From positions 57,824 through 121,823 of the IMG/VR virus record IMGVR_UViG_3300021962_000035: DNA of 64,000 bases; one strand, 5' to 3'. Origin of the DNA: a virus. This document shows, piece after piece, positions 36,535-47,158 of this stretch. The number at the start of each line of letters is the position of its first letter. Position 1 is the first letter of the stretch. A program made the translations under genes and the position numbers. Below the pieces are notes generated by a model, which saw only the letters and a program-made list of their open reading frames with translations, was not told the DNA's origin and did no database searches.

Positions 36535-39500
36535 ATGTCTCAATCTAGACTTTTTGATTATAATTCTTCGTTCGCTGTAATTAGAACAAATCCTAAATTA
36601 ACGGGTAATTTTAAAATATCTGTTGATTCTCAAGGTGGAGTTTATTTCAATTCGATGAATGTAAATGACACTTTGAGTAATGATGCTTTTAAAAATTTCA
36701 ATATCAGCGGAGAGAACAGTTATGCTACGGATGTATCAGATTTCTTCAGAAACGGAAAGATATCCAATGATCTAATATTTCAGGTTGGAAATTTCACAAA
36801 CGGACAGGCACAATCGGCCCAAGATTTTTCAGATCAATATGATTTCTTTTATGCTAGCGGAGCATCATCTTTAGCTGATAAAAACTATCCCGAAGATTTT
36901 AGCTACTTCGCACCACTTTGGATTAAAAACGAGATCCCTGATTTCTTTGTAATATTTAAACTTAATGATCCATTAGATTATCCATATTCTAAGAACGTTA
37001 CCACTATCGAGCCTTTGACTAAATATAAAGTCATACAAGATTTTGATAGTTCAGAGACATTTAAGATTGCTTATGGTAAAACCCCAGCCGGAAATGATAT
37101 CTACTATTCATCGGGTGAAGTATTTACCGGAAAAACTAGCTCTACTACATATAGCGTAATATCAGGATCTGGTAAGGTTGCTATTTATAATGAGATTGAA
37201 TACTTATCCTCAGTTAATGATGTTTCGTCAACTTTCAGGAATAAGATCTTGAATAAAGCTACTGCAATAAAAACTTTCGATCTTAGAGAAAATACAAAAA
37301 TAGGTAAGTACATTAGAGCCCTCTTCAATAATGATCAATTCTCTAATTCACCTCTTGAGGTTAGTTGGGGATATGATTCTTATACGTATTATAAAGGTGC
37401 AAGCATATCCGATGGTGTTTACACTAAAAAAGGAGAGCTACTTAATCAATACCTTTCAACATCTAAGTCGGATCCTATGATAGATTTGGAGGATTATGTA
37501 ACCTCCGGATTTTCTAGAAATGGTATAGTTTGTCCCAATTTATTGAATCTTGAATTTTTCTTTGATGACGACGATTCAGATCTTTACACGATCAACAGAT
37601 ACATCGGAATGTATGTTTCTAGAAATGATATTGCTTCTATCCGAACCAACGGTAATTTCTTTTACGAATTCAGGAATATGGACGGTAACGAGAATACTCC
37701 AATCCCATCCAGAAATAATGTAGGATACTACTATAATAACACCCCATATGAAATCGGAGCTACTTCGGGCGTTAGAATTTTCTATGAAAATGGATCTGGA
37801 TTTTTACCCGGATCTGATAATGTAAATTTGCTTGATCCTAATAAGCTTTTTTACGTAACTGATAAAAATGACAGTTTCTATAGCTTAAAAAGATCTGAAG
37901 ATTATGCAGTTTATGGCGGAACCGGTCCTAAATATGCCTATGGTCCTTATAGTTACACTACCGAAACCTTTTCAGCAACAGGTTCAACTGGTGCTACTTC
38001 CGGATCTTTAGTTCTCCAGAATAAGACAATAAATCTTCTGAATTTCACAGGTAGCGATGATAAGCTTGCAACAATAAAGGGAGAGCTTGCTTTAGAACCA
38101 GGAAGGGCATACACTGAAATAGAATTCTTAAAAGCTTATGACAAAGAAAAGCCTTTAACTTTTAAGATATTCTGGCCTAACGGCTCTATGAAAGAAGGAC
38201 CAAGAAGATATGACACAGTTAGCTCTGGTGACTATTCTTCTATATTAATATGGACTGGTGGATCGTATTACTCAACTGGTAACTCATATTACTTTAATGC
38301 CTCTACTGGTACTACTAGCGAGATAGCTTCTGCTTTAGCTTCAGTTATAAAAGATATGGATGAATCCACGATGGACTCTGGATACGATTCTTCGTCTTCT
38401 ATAATAAGAGTTAAGAATCCTGGTACTTATGGTAACAGTGCATTTTCTATATCTGTTTTTGGCGACTATAAATCTTTTGAAGACAAATATGCTGGAACTT
38501 GGGATAATAAAACAACATACTCAGCTGATTCGATCGTATTATATGACGAGAACTACTATAAAGCCTCCGGATCTGTGGGTCCAACCGGGGGAAATCAATT
38601 TTCAGCAAATCCTGAACAGACAACCCTTTGGCAGGAATATTCTACGTTCTCTTACCCGGGATATCTTAAAATAAACGGTACCGACGCATCAGACCTAAAT
38701 AAGAATGTAAACTTTATAGGAGGAACTGTTAATAGAAACAATAGAATCATATTCAGCAGTAGCTATTCAGATCTAGTACTACCTGGATATTATGTCAACA
38801 CGGAGTCCGGATATTCTATGATAGAATCTGTTAATAAATTTGTAGATGTACCTAAAGTAGATCCGATAACAAGAAAGCCCGTCGGATTCGTTGACTTCTC
38901 TTATAAGTTAGTTTTAAATTTAAAGGACATCTATTCTCAAATAGATTTGGGATCTGATCAATCATTTAATGTATATGACTCAGCTTCATTAAACATAGGG
39001 GTCTTTACATTCTTCGATATGAAAGAATTTAATTTCGATTTCTGGAGTTCTGACTATGGATACACCCCAAATCCAGAGACTTATAAGTACTTTGAGATCC
39101 AGCCAAACACTCAGAATTCTATAGAAGCTAATGTACCGTATTTCGTTAAAAAGGGACAGATCAGTTATGGAGGAAACATTTATAATGCTGGGAATCTTTT
39201 CTATGGTGCAACGGGATATACATCCTTCTCCGTATCTGATCCTAGCTTAAATCTCAGTGCTTCCGCATTAACGTCAAGCTCTTCCGGTACATCTAACGTT
39301 CCTTCCGGTAATGTTGTTGTTTTCCCTGCACAGTATTCTGACGTCATATACAACTCTTCAACAAGCACTTATTCGGAAATAAACTATACCAGGGATTTGG
39401 AAGGATTCAGTGGATTCTTAGGGATCCAAGGATTACTTCTTGATCCTAAATCTGCTAATCCAACTAAAGAGCAGGTATTCTATTATGGAAAACTGAACAC

Positions 39501-42078
39501 TGAATACGACTACTTAAAAGAAAATTATACCACAGAAAGAGCTAACATATCTAGAATAGTTCCTTATATAAATAAATGGGGATCCTCGATAGGAACAGAT
39601 TCTAGAGGTAACAGATATAGGTTAAACAGCAGTCCAGCTTTTTCTCCTACGAACTTTTCCCCGAGCTTTGATAGGATTCAGCCAGATCCGAAGTATTTAA
39701 CACATGAATGGTTCTTACTTGAGCAGCCTCCGAGATATTTCCCGAAGGAATTTATGAACGATCAGAACAGCTATCTCCCGCATAAGATAGATTTAACTAA
39801 AGCTAGAAGTTCAGATCCGGATGACTCGTTATATCTTTCATCATATTTTACTGTGGATCCTAGCGATTATGATTCAGAATTTAGTGATAGTAGTAACTAT
39901 ACTAAGGAATTGTTTACGCCTCTGGTATTCAACCAAGCTTCTGGATTTTATGAAACTATTTTCAGAGGGGTAAAAATAGTTTTAAAGAAAAGATCTGACG
40001 TAGAAAACACAGGAACTGTACAGAGTTTAAACTCCGACAGGTACATTAAGAATTACAGAGGATACGAGGATTATAAATTCTCTGCTATACTAAGAGCTAT
40101 ACCTGAAGATAATACGATCATACAGTCCCCAGTTAAATATAGCGTAATAGAAAATGAAGAGCAGAAATTCGTATTATTCGTATGCGACTTTATAGTAAAA
40201 GATCAGAAGGCTTTTGATCTAGGTTATACTGGAGGAACGGGCGGAAATCCTATATTAGATTACACTCTCCTTTACACACTAAACGATAAGGAAAAAATAA
40301 AAAGTCCGCTAGTTTCTTCGCAGAATTTTTATCAAATAGACGATATTAAATTAAGCGCAGCTTTGGATCTTTCCCTAAGTTCAGGAAGCTCTGTTAACAC
40401 TACCCAGAGCCCTGGTGTAATAAACATAGTTAGAAACCCTGAATATGATACTGATTTAAGGGAGGAAATACATTCGGTATATGTAGAAAATGCAGTGGGA
40501 GCAACCGGCGGTCCCAGCTCTTCCGGACCTTTAAGTTTTAGCGTTTCTGGTATAAATTCAACTTATCCCTGGCCTACTGGAGTTGGTCCATCCTTCGTAG
40601 AGTTTGGTAGAGTTGCAACCGGATCATCCTACTTATTCTCGATACCTTTCTCGACGTCTAACCCAGTTACGGTTCCGGTCGGGCCTTCTTCGGTATATAA
40701 AAAATACCCGGTTATACAGTCGGAGGGTGGAGCTAAATATTATAAATCCCTTTTGGGTAGATGCTCGGTTTCTTATATAGCTAATAAGTTCAATCTAGGA
40801 TCTCCTTACATATCATATAGAAGTTATGAATGGGATTCTGCTAATCAAATTACCATTGAGACTCCAGATTCATTCGAGCTTTATTTCGAGAAACCCACTA
40901 AAATAACTAAGCCTAGCGGATCTTTAGTAAGCAGATCTTATAACGGACCTCAGGCATTGAAGGGTGCTAGAGTAGAAACTGGATTTGTAATAAGAAAAGC
41001 TCAGATAGGTCTCCCTTCAATAATTACTAGGTATTCTGGTGAATATGAACCCCTTTTCAGAAAGGTTATTCACTTTGATAGAGATAAAACGGATACTATA
41101 GCTGGGTCCGATTCTATAGATCTCTCCTTCAGAAATTGCAATTTTGCACCGGACAAGAAATATTTCGGAATATCTAGGAATCTATCTTTCACAAAAGTTT
41201 CGCAGGGATCAGATATATTGGCAGCAGCAGTCCCTTATCCAGAAGGTCCTGTTTATCCATTGATTGGATTAACCCCAATAGACAAGAAAGACTTTAATTT
41301 ATTCTCATCATCATGGGATCCTGGATATTATAGCAGGTACACCAGTGCAACCGTGGGTAATTATGTTGCTGGTACTAGATCTATGCTCGAGTATAAGACA
41401 TTCTTTGGGTCTAAAGTTATGCAAACCCCAGATCCGGTACAGGTAAACAACTACATAACCCTCGAGATATCAAGAACCTCTGGATTAAAGAGTCCAAATC
41501 TTGTAAATGCTCAGATAGACAGCTATATAGAATCTGTACAGAATATCTCTAAAACAAATTCGAATACAGGAATAGGATCTGTTGGTCCTTATCTATCTGG
41601 TGTTGATTTTAATAAGTTGGATCTAAACATATTTCCCAATGCGGAGATAATTTGGCAGAATTTCCCGGAGCAAAGAAAGGTTAAGGGAATAATCAGATTG
41701 GATAGAATGCTAAGAAGATTTCTACTCAATTCAGGAATCAAGAAGGTGTTTATAGATAACATGATATCAGAATTTGGAGTAGGCGATCCCAAGTCAATAA
41801 ACGACGATGTTAACAACTACATCGACTTAAACGTTTCGCCTTTATACCAGGGTCAAGTTTTTAATTTTTATGTTAAAAAAGTTGCTAATGAGACGATACC
41901 AACTTCCCAATTAGTAAGAGGAGATTTATTCTCTTCCGATCGCTATAAACTGGAATATTTTATAGATAGCGACTATAAATTAATAACGAGAAGTAATTTA
42001 ACATACGAATTCGAATATCCGATGGATAAGGGATTTTCATATTCAATGATGTTCAATTTCACAATAAGTAAGATATAA
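36535..42078 (+). CDS. Giant virion structural protein (1847 aa), largest gene in window
   Basis: The 5.5-kb gene encodes a Ser/Asp/Tyr-rich, beta-dominated protein with no enzyme motif. N-terminal segment PEDFSYFAPLWIKNEIPDFF looks like a conserved core; GATG, TGSTGATSG and GPTGG loops are scattered through the rest. A C-terminal region (about 1690-1780) has alternating helices and LDRMLRRFLLNSGIKKVF. Size and neighbours suggest a long fibre or a baseplate appendage. It has no T4 counterpart that I recognise. It is preceded by a 24-base gap and followed by the first collagen-like fibre paralogue after three bases. Confidence 0.6.
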   Translation: MSQSRLFDYNSSFAVIRTNPKLTGNFKISVDSQGGVYFNSMNVNDTLSNDAFKNFNISGENSYATDVSDFFRNGKISNDLIFQVGNFTNGQAQSAQDFSDQYDFFYASGASSLADKNYPEDFSYFAPLWIKNEIPDFFVIFKLNDPLDYPYSKNVTTIEPLTKYKVIQDFDSSETFKIAYGKTPAGNDIYYSSGEVFTGKTSSTTYSVISGSGKVAIYNEIEYLSSVNDVSSTFRNKILNKATAIKTFDLRENTKIGKYIRALFNNDQFSNSPLEVSWGYDSYTYYKGASISDGVYTKKGELLNQYLSTSKSDPMIDLEDYVTSGFSRNGIVCPNLLNLEFFFDDDDSDLYTINRYIGMYVSRNDIASIRTNGNFFYEFRNMDGNENTPIPSRNNVGYYYNNTPYEIGATSGVRIFYENGSGFLPGSDNVNLLDPNKLFYVTDKNDSFYSLKRSEDYAVYGGTGPKYAYGPYSYTTETFSATGSTGATSGSLVLQNKTINLLNFTGSDDKLATIKGELALEPGRAYTEIEFLKAYDKEKPLTFKIFWPNGSMKEGPRRYDTVSSGDYSSILIWTGGSYYSTGNSYYFNASTGTTSEIASALASVIKDMDESTMDSGYDSSSSIIRVKNPGTYGNSAFSISVFGDYKSFEDKYAGTWDNKTTYSADSIVLYDENYYKASGSVGPTGGNQFSANPEQTTLWQEYSTFSYPGYLKINGTDASDLNKNVNFIGGTVNRNNRIIFSSSYSDLVLPGYYVNTESGYSMIESVNKFVDVPKVDPITRKPVGFVDFSYKLVLNLKDIYSQIDLGSDQSFNVYDSASLNIGVFTFFDMKEFNFDFWSSDYGYTPNPETYKYFEIQPNTQNSIEANVPYFVKKGQISYGGNIYNAGNLFYGATGYTSFSVSDPSLNLSASALTSSSSGTSNVPSGNVVVFPAQYSDVIYNSSTSTYSEINYTRDLEGFSGFLGIQGLLLDPKSANPTKEQVFYYGKLNTEYDYLKENYTTERANISRIVPYINKWGSSIGTDSRGNRYRLNSSPAFSPTNFSPSFDRIQPDPKYLTHEWFLLEQPPRYFPKEFMNDQNSYLPHKIDLTKARSSDPDDSLYLSSYFTVDPSDYDSEFSDSSNYTKELFTPLVFNQASGFYETIFRGVKIVLKKRSDVENTGTVQSLNSDRYIKNYRGYEDYKFSAILRAIPEDNTIIQSPVKYSVIENEEQKFVLFVCDFIVKDQKAFDLGYTGGTGGNPILDYTLLYTLNDKEKIKSPLVSSQNFYQIDDIKLSAALDLSLSSGSSVNTTQSPGVINIVRNPEYDTDLREEIHSVYVENAVGATGGPSSSGPLSFSVSGINSTYPWPTGVGPSFVEFGRVATGSSYLFSIPFSTSNPVTVPVGPSSVYKKYPVIQSEGGAKYYKSLLGRCSVSYIANKFNLGSPYISYRSYEWDSANQITIETPDSFELYFEKPTKITKPSGSLVSRSYNGPQALKGARVETGFVIRKAQIGLPSIITRYSGEYEPLFRKVIHFDRDKTDTIAGSDSIDLSFRNCNFAPDKKYFGISRNLSFTKVSQGSDILAAAVPYPEGPVYPLIGLTPIDKKDFNLFSSSWDPGYYSRYTSATVGNYVAGTRSMLEYKTFFGSKVMQTPDPVQVNNYITLEISRTSGLKSPNLVNAQIDSYIESVQNISKTNSNTGIGSVGPYLSGVDFNKLDLNIFPNAEIIWQNFPEQRKVKGIIRLDRMLRRFLLNSGIKKVFIDNMISEFGVGDPKSINDDVNNYIDLNVSPLYQGQVFNFYVKKVANETIPTSQLVRGDLFSSDRYKLEYFIDSDYKLITRSNLTYEFEYPMDKGFSYSMMFNFTISKI

Positions 42079-42081
42079 GAA

Positions 42082-43632
42082 ATGCCAAATACTAATATAC
42101 AATCTTTAAATTATAGCGACGATCAAAGTCAGATAGTATCTAAGTTAAATAATAACTTTGATGAGATTGTAGAGCTTCATGGAGGAACTCAAGGAACGAT
42201 AGGTATAACCGGACCAAGAGGAGCAATAGGAGACATTGGAAATTTTGGGCCCACTGGTATTTCTGGAGGCAGAGGGACCAGATGGTTTGTTTCCTCGTCC
42301 CAGCCTGCAGGATATGCACAGGAGGGAGATTATTGGATAGACACGAATAGCTCTATTTATATTTTAGAATCTAGCGGATGGAATTGGACCGGATATAATA
42401 TAGGGAATTCTTCCTCGCTTTTTAACGTTTCTAATTATTTCTATTCGGGTGGAACTGGATCTGCTATACAGCTAAATCAGGTTATACCACAAAATTATCT
42501 TTTCGTACTTAGTGACGTTACCCCAGAATCAGGGGTTCTTAATGAGCTACTTTCTAAGTTTTCGCTATCGACCAATTCATCAGTAAATGATTCTCCATTA
42601 TTAGAATTTTCAAGAAGTGACATAGAGGACGGATCGATAGCTGATTATTCTCTACATCCGGTTTTTTATTGGCCTTCAGCTATACCGACTGAAAATTCTT
42701 TAGGACTTAGAATTCCTGGTGGTGCTTTTAATATAGGGGTTTCCGGAGGATTTGAAGCTAGTTTTAATAGTCTAACAATAAATTCTCAGAAGGATACCAA
42801 TATAGATTATGGTGCTACTTCGGGGTCAGGAATCTTTGCTACCGGCGGTTATAACGTAAGTGCAGCGGGTGAGTTTAAGATCACCAGTAAATATATGAAT
42901 ATATCGGGAGGATCTGGTAGCATACTAGATCCGGTCCAGTCTGTTGTAACTTTACCCGGAACTTCCCCTCATGTTTATGTAACACCTACAGGGGTTACTG
43001 GGATAAGATCGTCTAGAACCGGAGACACTTATTCTAAACTTTCTCCTTCGGTTTATCATTTGTCTCTAGAAAGCTCTTCAAATAGAGAATTTTGGCTTTC
43101 CACTAAGGGTAAGCTAAGAACTAATAAAGTTAGAGAAAGCATCACATATTCTTCGATAACGCCAACTGCAACCGGTTCAAGCGGATCTACAAACCCGATA
43201 AATTGGTACTTCGTGTCTAGAACATCCGCCACCGGGGGTGCTTATTTAACTAACGGTAATACTGTTATAATAAATCCTTCCGGAACGACAAGTACCCTAG
43301 TAGGTATCGGATTATACAATTCTGCTGATGAAAACTGGGGAACTACTGGTGGATTAATGATGGGCCAATCCATAGATATTACAATCCACAATTCTTCTGA
43401 CGCTAGCGGATCCATTAACGGGTTTAAATATATTGGGGTTGGAACTGGAGCAACTGCTTCGTGTGTAACTAAAGTAACCCTACCATTCTATGCCAAGACC
43501 GTGGATCTTACAGTTGCTAGAGGAATGACATCGGGAGCACTAACCACTGTTTATTACAGAGCTTATGCGCCTTGGTCATACACAGGAGCTGTTGGATCAA
43601 CCGGAGGTTCTGGGGGATCTTTTACTTATTGA
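42082..43632 (+). CDS. Collagen-like tail fibre paralogue 1 (516 aa)
   Basis: The protein has a head motif (SDDQSQIVSKLNNNFDEIVELHGG), then collagen-like Gly-X-Y triplets at about 35-62 (GTIGITGPRGAIGDIG), then a GDYWIDTNSSIYILESSGWNW segment, and a long beta-rich body. The two following genes have the same order, so these are tandem paralogues. They are probably fibres whose different bodies could bind different receptors. The stop codon TGA overlaps the next promoter element. The 3' half includes LSLESSSNREFWLSTKGKL, a pattern also found in paralogue 2. Confidence 0.75.
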   Translation: MPNTNIQSLNYSDDQSQIVSKLNNNFDEIVELHGGTQGTIGITGPRGAIGDIGNFGPTGISGGRGTRWFVSSSQPAGYAQEGDYWIDTNSSIYILESSGWNWTGYNIGNSSSLFNVSNYFYSGGTGSAIQLNQVIPQNYLFVLSDVTPESGVLNELLSKFSLSTNSSVNDSPLLEFSRSDIEDGSIADYSLHPVFYWPSAIPTENSLGLRIPGGAFNIGVSGGFEASFNSLTINSQKDTNIDYGATSGSGIFATGGYNVSAAGEFKITSKYMNISGGSGSILDPVQSVVTLPGTSPHVYVTPTGVTGIRSSRTGDTYSKLSPSVYHLSLESSSNREFWLSTKGKLRTNKVRESITYSSITPTATGSSGSTNPINWYFVSRTSATGGAYLTNGNTVIINPSGTTSTLVGIGLYNSADENWGTTGGLMMGQSIDITIHNSSDASGSINGFKYIGVGTGATASCVTKVTLPFYAKTVDLTVARGMTSGALTTVYYRAYAPWSYTGAVGSTGGSGGSFTY

Positions 43633-43638
43633 TATATA
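43631..43638 (+). promoter_or_regulatory. Candidate late-type promoter element (GATATATA), overlapping a stop codon
   Basis: GATATATA begins inside the TGA stop of the previous fibre gene and ends 31 bp before the ATG at 43670. It suggests separate transcription of paralogue 2. Confidence 0.5.
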
Positions 43639-43669
43639 CAATAACTTATTAAGAACTCCATAGAAAAAG

Positions 43670-45373
43670 ATGCCAGATTTAAAATTACTAAGAATAGAAG
43701 AAGGGGATAATCAGAAAAATTTAGTTGATAAAGTCAACTCAAATTTTTCTAACATTATAACTTTCGGAGGAGGACCTTACGGTAAGCTGGGACAGGAAGG
43801 TCCAGAGGGGGATAAAGGTGCAACTGGTCCGGTGGGTTCTTATGGTGATATGGGTGCTAGAGGAAGCATTTGGGTAGTAGGTATAACTAACCCGGGAACT
43901 ACTGGCTACATTAACGGCGATTTCTGGCTCAACCTTACACCCGGATCAGGAAATCAGATATATCAATTTTCTTCAGAAGCTTGGAGTCCTTATGGATTCA
44001 ATTTACTTTCACAAGATCTATTTAGGATATATCCAAACGTACCAACTTCAGCGGGGGATTCTTCTTATAATGGGTACCATTTAACATCCATAAATCCCTC
44101 CGACTACACATTGGTACTTAGCGACAATTCATTAGTTGGTGCAACTGCAAGTACAAATCCTCAATACTCTAAGCTAGTTCTATCTATAGACGGTGGAGCT
44201 ACCGGAAAGGGATTATTAGAGTTTAGTAAATATGAATATTCTTCTTCCCCTTCATTTACATCTAAAACACCTAGATTCCTTTGGTCCTCAACATCAACAT
44301 CAGCATCTCTTAAATATGGCCTAAGCTTAAGATTAGGAGATTCATTATTTATTGATATACCTAATGGTAATCTTGGATTAAATAACACTTCTTCAGCAGG
44401 AAGCAATCTAAGCCACAGATCTACCGGATTTAATTTATATCTCACAGAAAGTAGAGGACTATCGGTAACAACATCTGGTGATTTCATATTAAATTTTTCC
44501 AGCACTGGAACTGCTTTATTTTCTAATAGAAACATAACTTATACCGCATCAGCTGTCTCTGTTGCTGCAAATTTCAGTATTCCAGTTAGTCTTACTTTTT
44601 CCAATTCGTCTGCTGACTCTTTGCCTCCCCTTTGGCTTTCCAGCAGTTTGCCTAATGTTGGAGGATTAAGACACAGAACTAATGTAGCATCAAGTAGAAG
44701 TTCCAGTCTTTTTTACTTATATGGTCCTAGTGAATTTTATGTAGATGTTAGAGCAAACGGAGAATTCTGGTACAATAAAAGAATAAATTCAATACAGCCA
44801 GTTCAGAACGTCACTTCGATAGGTACTGGAAACGTTACTATTCCTTCTGGACCTACGGTTTCTACTCAATGGTATGCCGTTGTTCCTGGTGTCGTTTATG
44901 CTGCTGGAACACCTTCTCAAAGAATAAATTCAAATAACGGAATAGACTTTGTAGTAAATCCGGCTACTTCGGGTCCTTCTACCTCTACTGGAGTGTATTT
45001 ATGGACACCCGCAACGGGGGCAACTGCAGATTCTAATGGAGGATTTCTTAATCTTCTAAACGATCACGAATCTATAGAACTAAGAGTAAGAACAGCGTCA
45101 GAAAGTAAGTTCTTCAGATTTGTTGGTTTGGGTACATCAAACACTTTTTCAGATCTTCCTTACGTTCCTTACACGTCATATCAAGCAGCAGATCTTAGTG
45201 GTAGTAATTCTGTTGGAGCTTCTCATATAGATTTTACCATAATGAATATAACTGGAACAGGATCTACGGCAGGAACTAGCAGATGGTTTAAGGTCTACTA
45301 TAGTGCTTATGGAGGAAATTTGAATGGAAGTAAATGCGGAATACTATACACTACAGGATCAACAGCAATCTAA
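43670..45373 (+). CDS. Collagen-like tail fibre paralogue 2 (567 aa)
   Basis: The head motif is EEGDNQKNLVDKVNSNFSNI followed by GGGPYG, then collagen-like triplets (GQEGPEGDKGATGPVG) and a GDFWLNLTPGSGNQIYQFSSEAW segment matching paralogue 1. The body is beta-rich. A shared feature with paralogue 1 is EFYVDVRANGEFWYNKRIN, equivalent to EFWLSTKGKLRTNKVRE. A tail-fibre or receptor-binding role is inferred. It is followed after 11 bases by paralogue 3. Confidence 0.75.
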   Translation: MPDLKLLRIEEGDNQKNLVDKVNSNFSNIITFGGGPYGKLGQEGPEGDKGATGPVGSYGDMGARGSIWVVGITNPGTTGYINGDFWLNLTPGSGNQIYQFSSEAWSPYGFNLLSQDLFRIYPNVPTSAGDSSYNGYHLTSINPSDYTLVLSDNSLVGATASTNPQYSKLVLSIDGGATGKGLLEFSKYEYSSSPSFTSKTPRFLWSSTSTSASLKYGLSLRLGDSLFIDIPNGNLGLNNTSSAGSNLSHRSTGFNLYLTESRGLSVTTSGDFILNFSSTGTALFSNRNITYTASAVSVAANFSIPVSLTFSNSSADSLPPLWLSSSLPNVGGLRHRTNVASSRSSSLFYLYGPSEFYVDVRANGEFWYNKRINSIQPVQNVTSIGTGNVTIPSGPTVSTQWYAVVPGVVYAAGTPSQRINSNNGIDFVVNPATSGPSTSTGVYLWTPATGATADSNGGFLNLLNDHESIELRVRTASESKFFRFVGLGTSNTFSDLPYVPYTSYQAADLSGSNSVGASHIDFTIMNITGTGSTAGTSRWFKVYYSAYGGNLNGSKCGILYTTGSTAI

Positions 45374-45384
45374 AGATATAAAAA

Positions 45385-47148
45385 ATGCACTTCAATACTA
45401 AATATATTTTAACGGGTGATTCAGCTTCTGAGATAAGGAAAAAGATCAATTATAATTTTGATCAGATCATATCCTTTGCTGTAGGTCCTGATGGCCACCA
45501 GGGTCCTAAAGGACCAGATGGTTACGACGGGCCTGCGGGTCATAAAGGTCTGACTGGCCTAACCGGATTAAGAGGAACTATTTGGTATAAACAGGACGAC
45601 CAGCCAGGAAATTCCAGCAATCCCTTTGATCTTTGGATAGACTCAAATACCAGCGATTATCAGGTAAATTCTAAAGGGACAAATGGTGCATGGAGTTACA
45701 CTGGGTATTCTCTATTTACATCCCCTTATTTTGCCTCTTATGATGGTATTATAGGACCAGCTGGAGTAACTGATAAATATGCTATTGGAATAAAGAGCGG
45801 AGTGGGTCTAACAGAATCCCTTACATCTCTGATAGTGGGGGATCTTGGATTAGGCACAACCGGAGCAAATCCGAATAGATCTAAACTCCTCGTATCTACT
45901 GAAGACCAAACAGCCAGACCAATATTTACGTTTTCTAAAACTGGAGCTATATCTTCGGGTGTTCCCGCTTTCTATTGGAGAACTTCCGGTGCTTCGGCAA
46001 GTTTAAGGTACAATTCTACGGGTGGATTAGAAATTTCTTCTTTATTAGGATTAAGCGTAGATTCTTATACTGCTAGAGCACTTCTATATGGTAATTATGC
46101 AAACATAACATCAACACAAAGCGTTACTATAGGAGGAACAGGTGATTTTTATTTATTCTCCAATACTACAGTTGGACAGGGTGGAAATTTTGCAGTGGAA
46201 TCAACCACCATGAGATTAACATCTTCACTTTTATCACTCTATAGGCCTACTAAAATATCAACCACTTCCACAACTGCTGCTAGTGGATTTGTACTAGACA
46301 CCACAAAAAATCTCCCTTCTGGTACTACTATCAGTGCAAGAGGGATAGAATTGTATGCTGCAGATTCTACCCCTAATGCTTTATTTGAGTTCAGAGATCT
46401 CAAAGACGCTCCTATATTTTCTGCAAGTCCTAGGGGTTCTTTAGATAGCGGTAAACACTCACAGGTTACCTTTGGGTCTACTGGGGGAGCAACTGCAGGT
46501 GCAACGGGTGGACCTTATTTTTATCACGTTAAAAGAGTTAAAGAAGTGAGGGGAGCTACAACTACTGTCACTTGTAGAGCCTGGACAGGAACCACTGTAA
46601 CTTGGCCTCCTGGACCGGTCTATAATGTAATGGACTTATCGTCTACTACTCTATGGGACAGCGACGTCATTTTAGTTACCCCTACTTCTTTTACCTTTGC
46701 TTCAAATAACTATGTTTTCATAAGAATACCTAGTTCATATTCCACAAATTTAGATGGCGTTTACTCTGGTGGATATGCCAATAAGTATAGAATATTCTTG
46801 AATGATATCACTACCTCATCTAGCTATGTTATAGCAGGTTTAGTTTATGATTACTTTACAAAGGCGGGCACTAATATAATTACAAATACCGCATTAATTA
46901 CTTTCAACGCACCAGGGGCATTCTCCACTGGTGATAAATGTCTATATGTTGATATCACCTATCTTGCTCCAGCAAGCACAACTAACGGAAACCCAAGAGT
47001 TTTCTGGAAAACGTGTAACGGAACTAGCGGATTCATAAATCTATCAAACATATACAGTATCGGTAGTATAGTTTCAACTGCTCCAAGTACCGCAGCATCG
47101 CAAACTATAGCAACAACAACAGCAAAAGGAGGAATAGTCTCTGCATAA
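45385..47148 (+). CDS. Collagen-like tail fibre paralogue 3 (587 aa)
   Basis: The head is TGDSASEIRKKINYNFDQI, then collagen-like triplets (GPDGHQGPKGPDGYDG, GHKGLTGLTGLRG), then FDLWIDSNTSDYQ and a beta-rich body with a Ser/Thr-rich middle. The body differs strongly from paralogues 1 and 2, whereas the head, collagen and W-I-D segments are aligned. The heads probably attach to a common site, with diversified tips. The C-terminus (TAPSTAASQTIATTTAKGG) is low-complexity. Confidence 0.75.
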   Translation: MHFNTKYILTGDSASEIRKKINYNFDQIISFAVGPDGHQGPKGPDGYDGPAGHKGLTGLTGLRGTIWYKQDDQPGNSSNPFDLWIDSNTSDYQVNSKGTNGAWSYTGYSLFTSPYFASYDGIIGPAGVTDKYAIGIKSGVGLTESLTSLIVGDLGLGTTGANPNRSKLLVSTEDQTARPIFTFSKTGAISSGVPAFYWRTSGASASLRYNSTGGLEISSLLGLSVDSYTARALLYGNYANITSTQSVTIGGTGDFYLFSNTTVGQGGNFAVESTTMRLTSSLLSLYRPTKISTTSTTAASGFVLDTTKNLPSGTTISARGIELYAADSTPNALFEFRDLKDAPIFSASPRGSLDSGKHSQVTFGSTGGATAGATGGPYFYHVKRVKEVRGATTTVTCRAWTGTTVTWPPGPVYNVMDLSSTTLWDSDVILVTPTSFTFASNNYVFIRIPSSYSTNLDGVYSGGYANKYRIFLNDITTSSSYVIAGLVYDYFTKAGTNIITNTALITFNAPGAFSTGDKCLYVDITYLAPASTTNGNPRVFWKTCNGTSGFINLSNIYSIGSIVSTAPSTAASQTIATTTAKGGIVSA

Positions 47149-47158
47149 AAAATAAATT

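Noticed and set aside
44161-44535. Antisense frame of 124 codons within a fibre gene
   Set aside because: It is covered by a well-supported fibre paralogue, has no promoter or leader, and composition is not protein-like.
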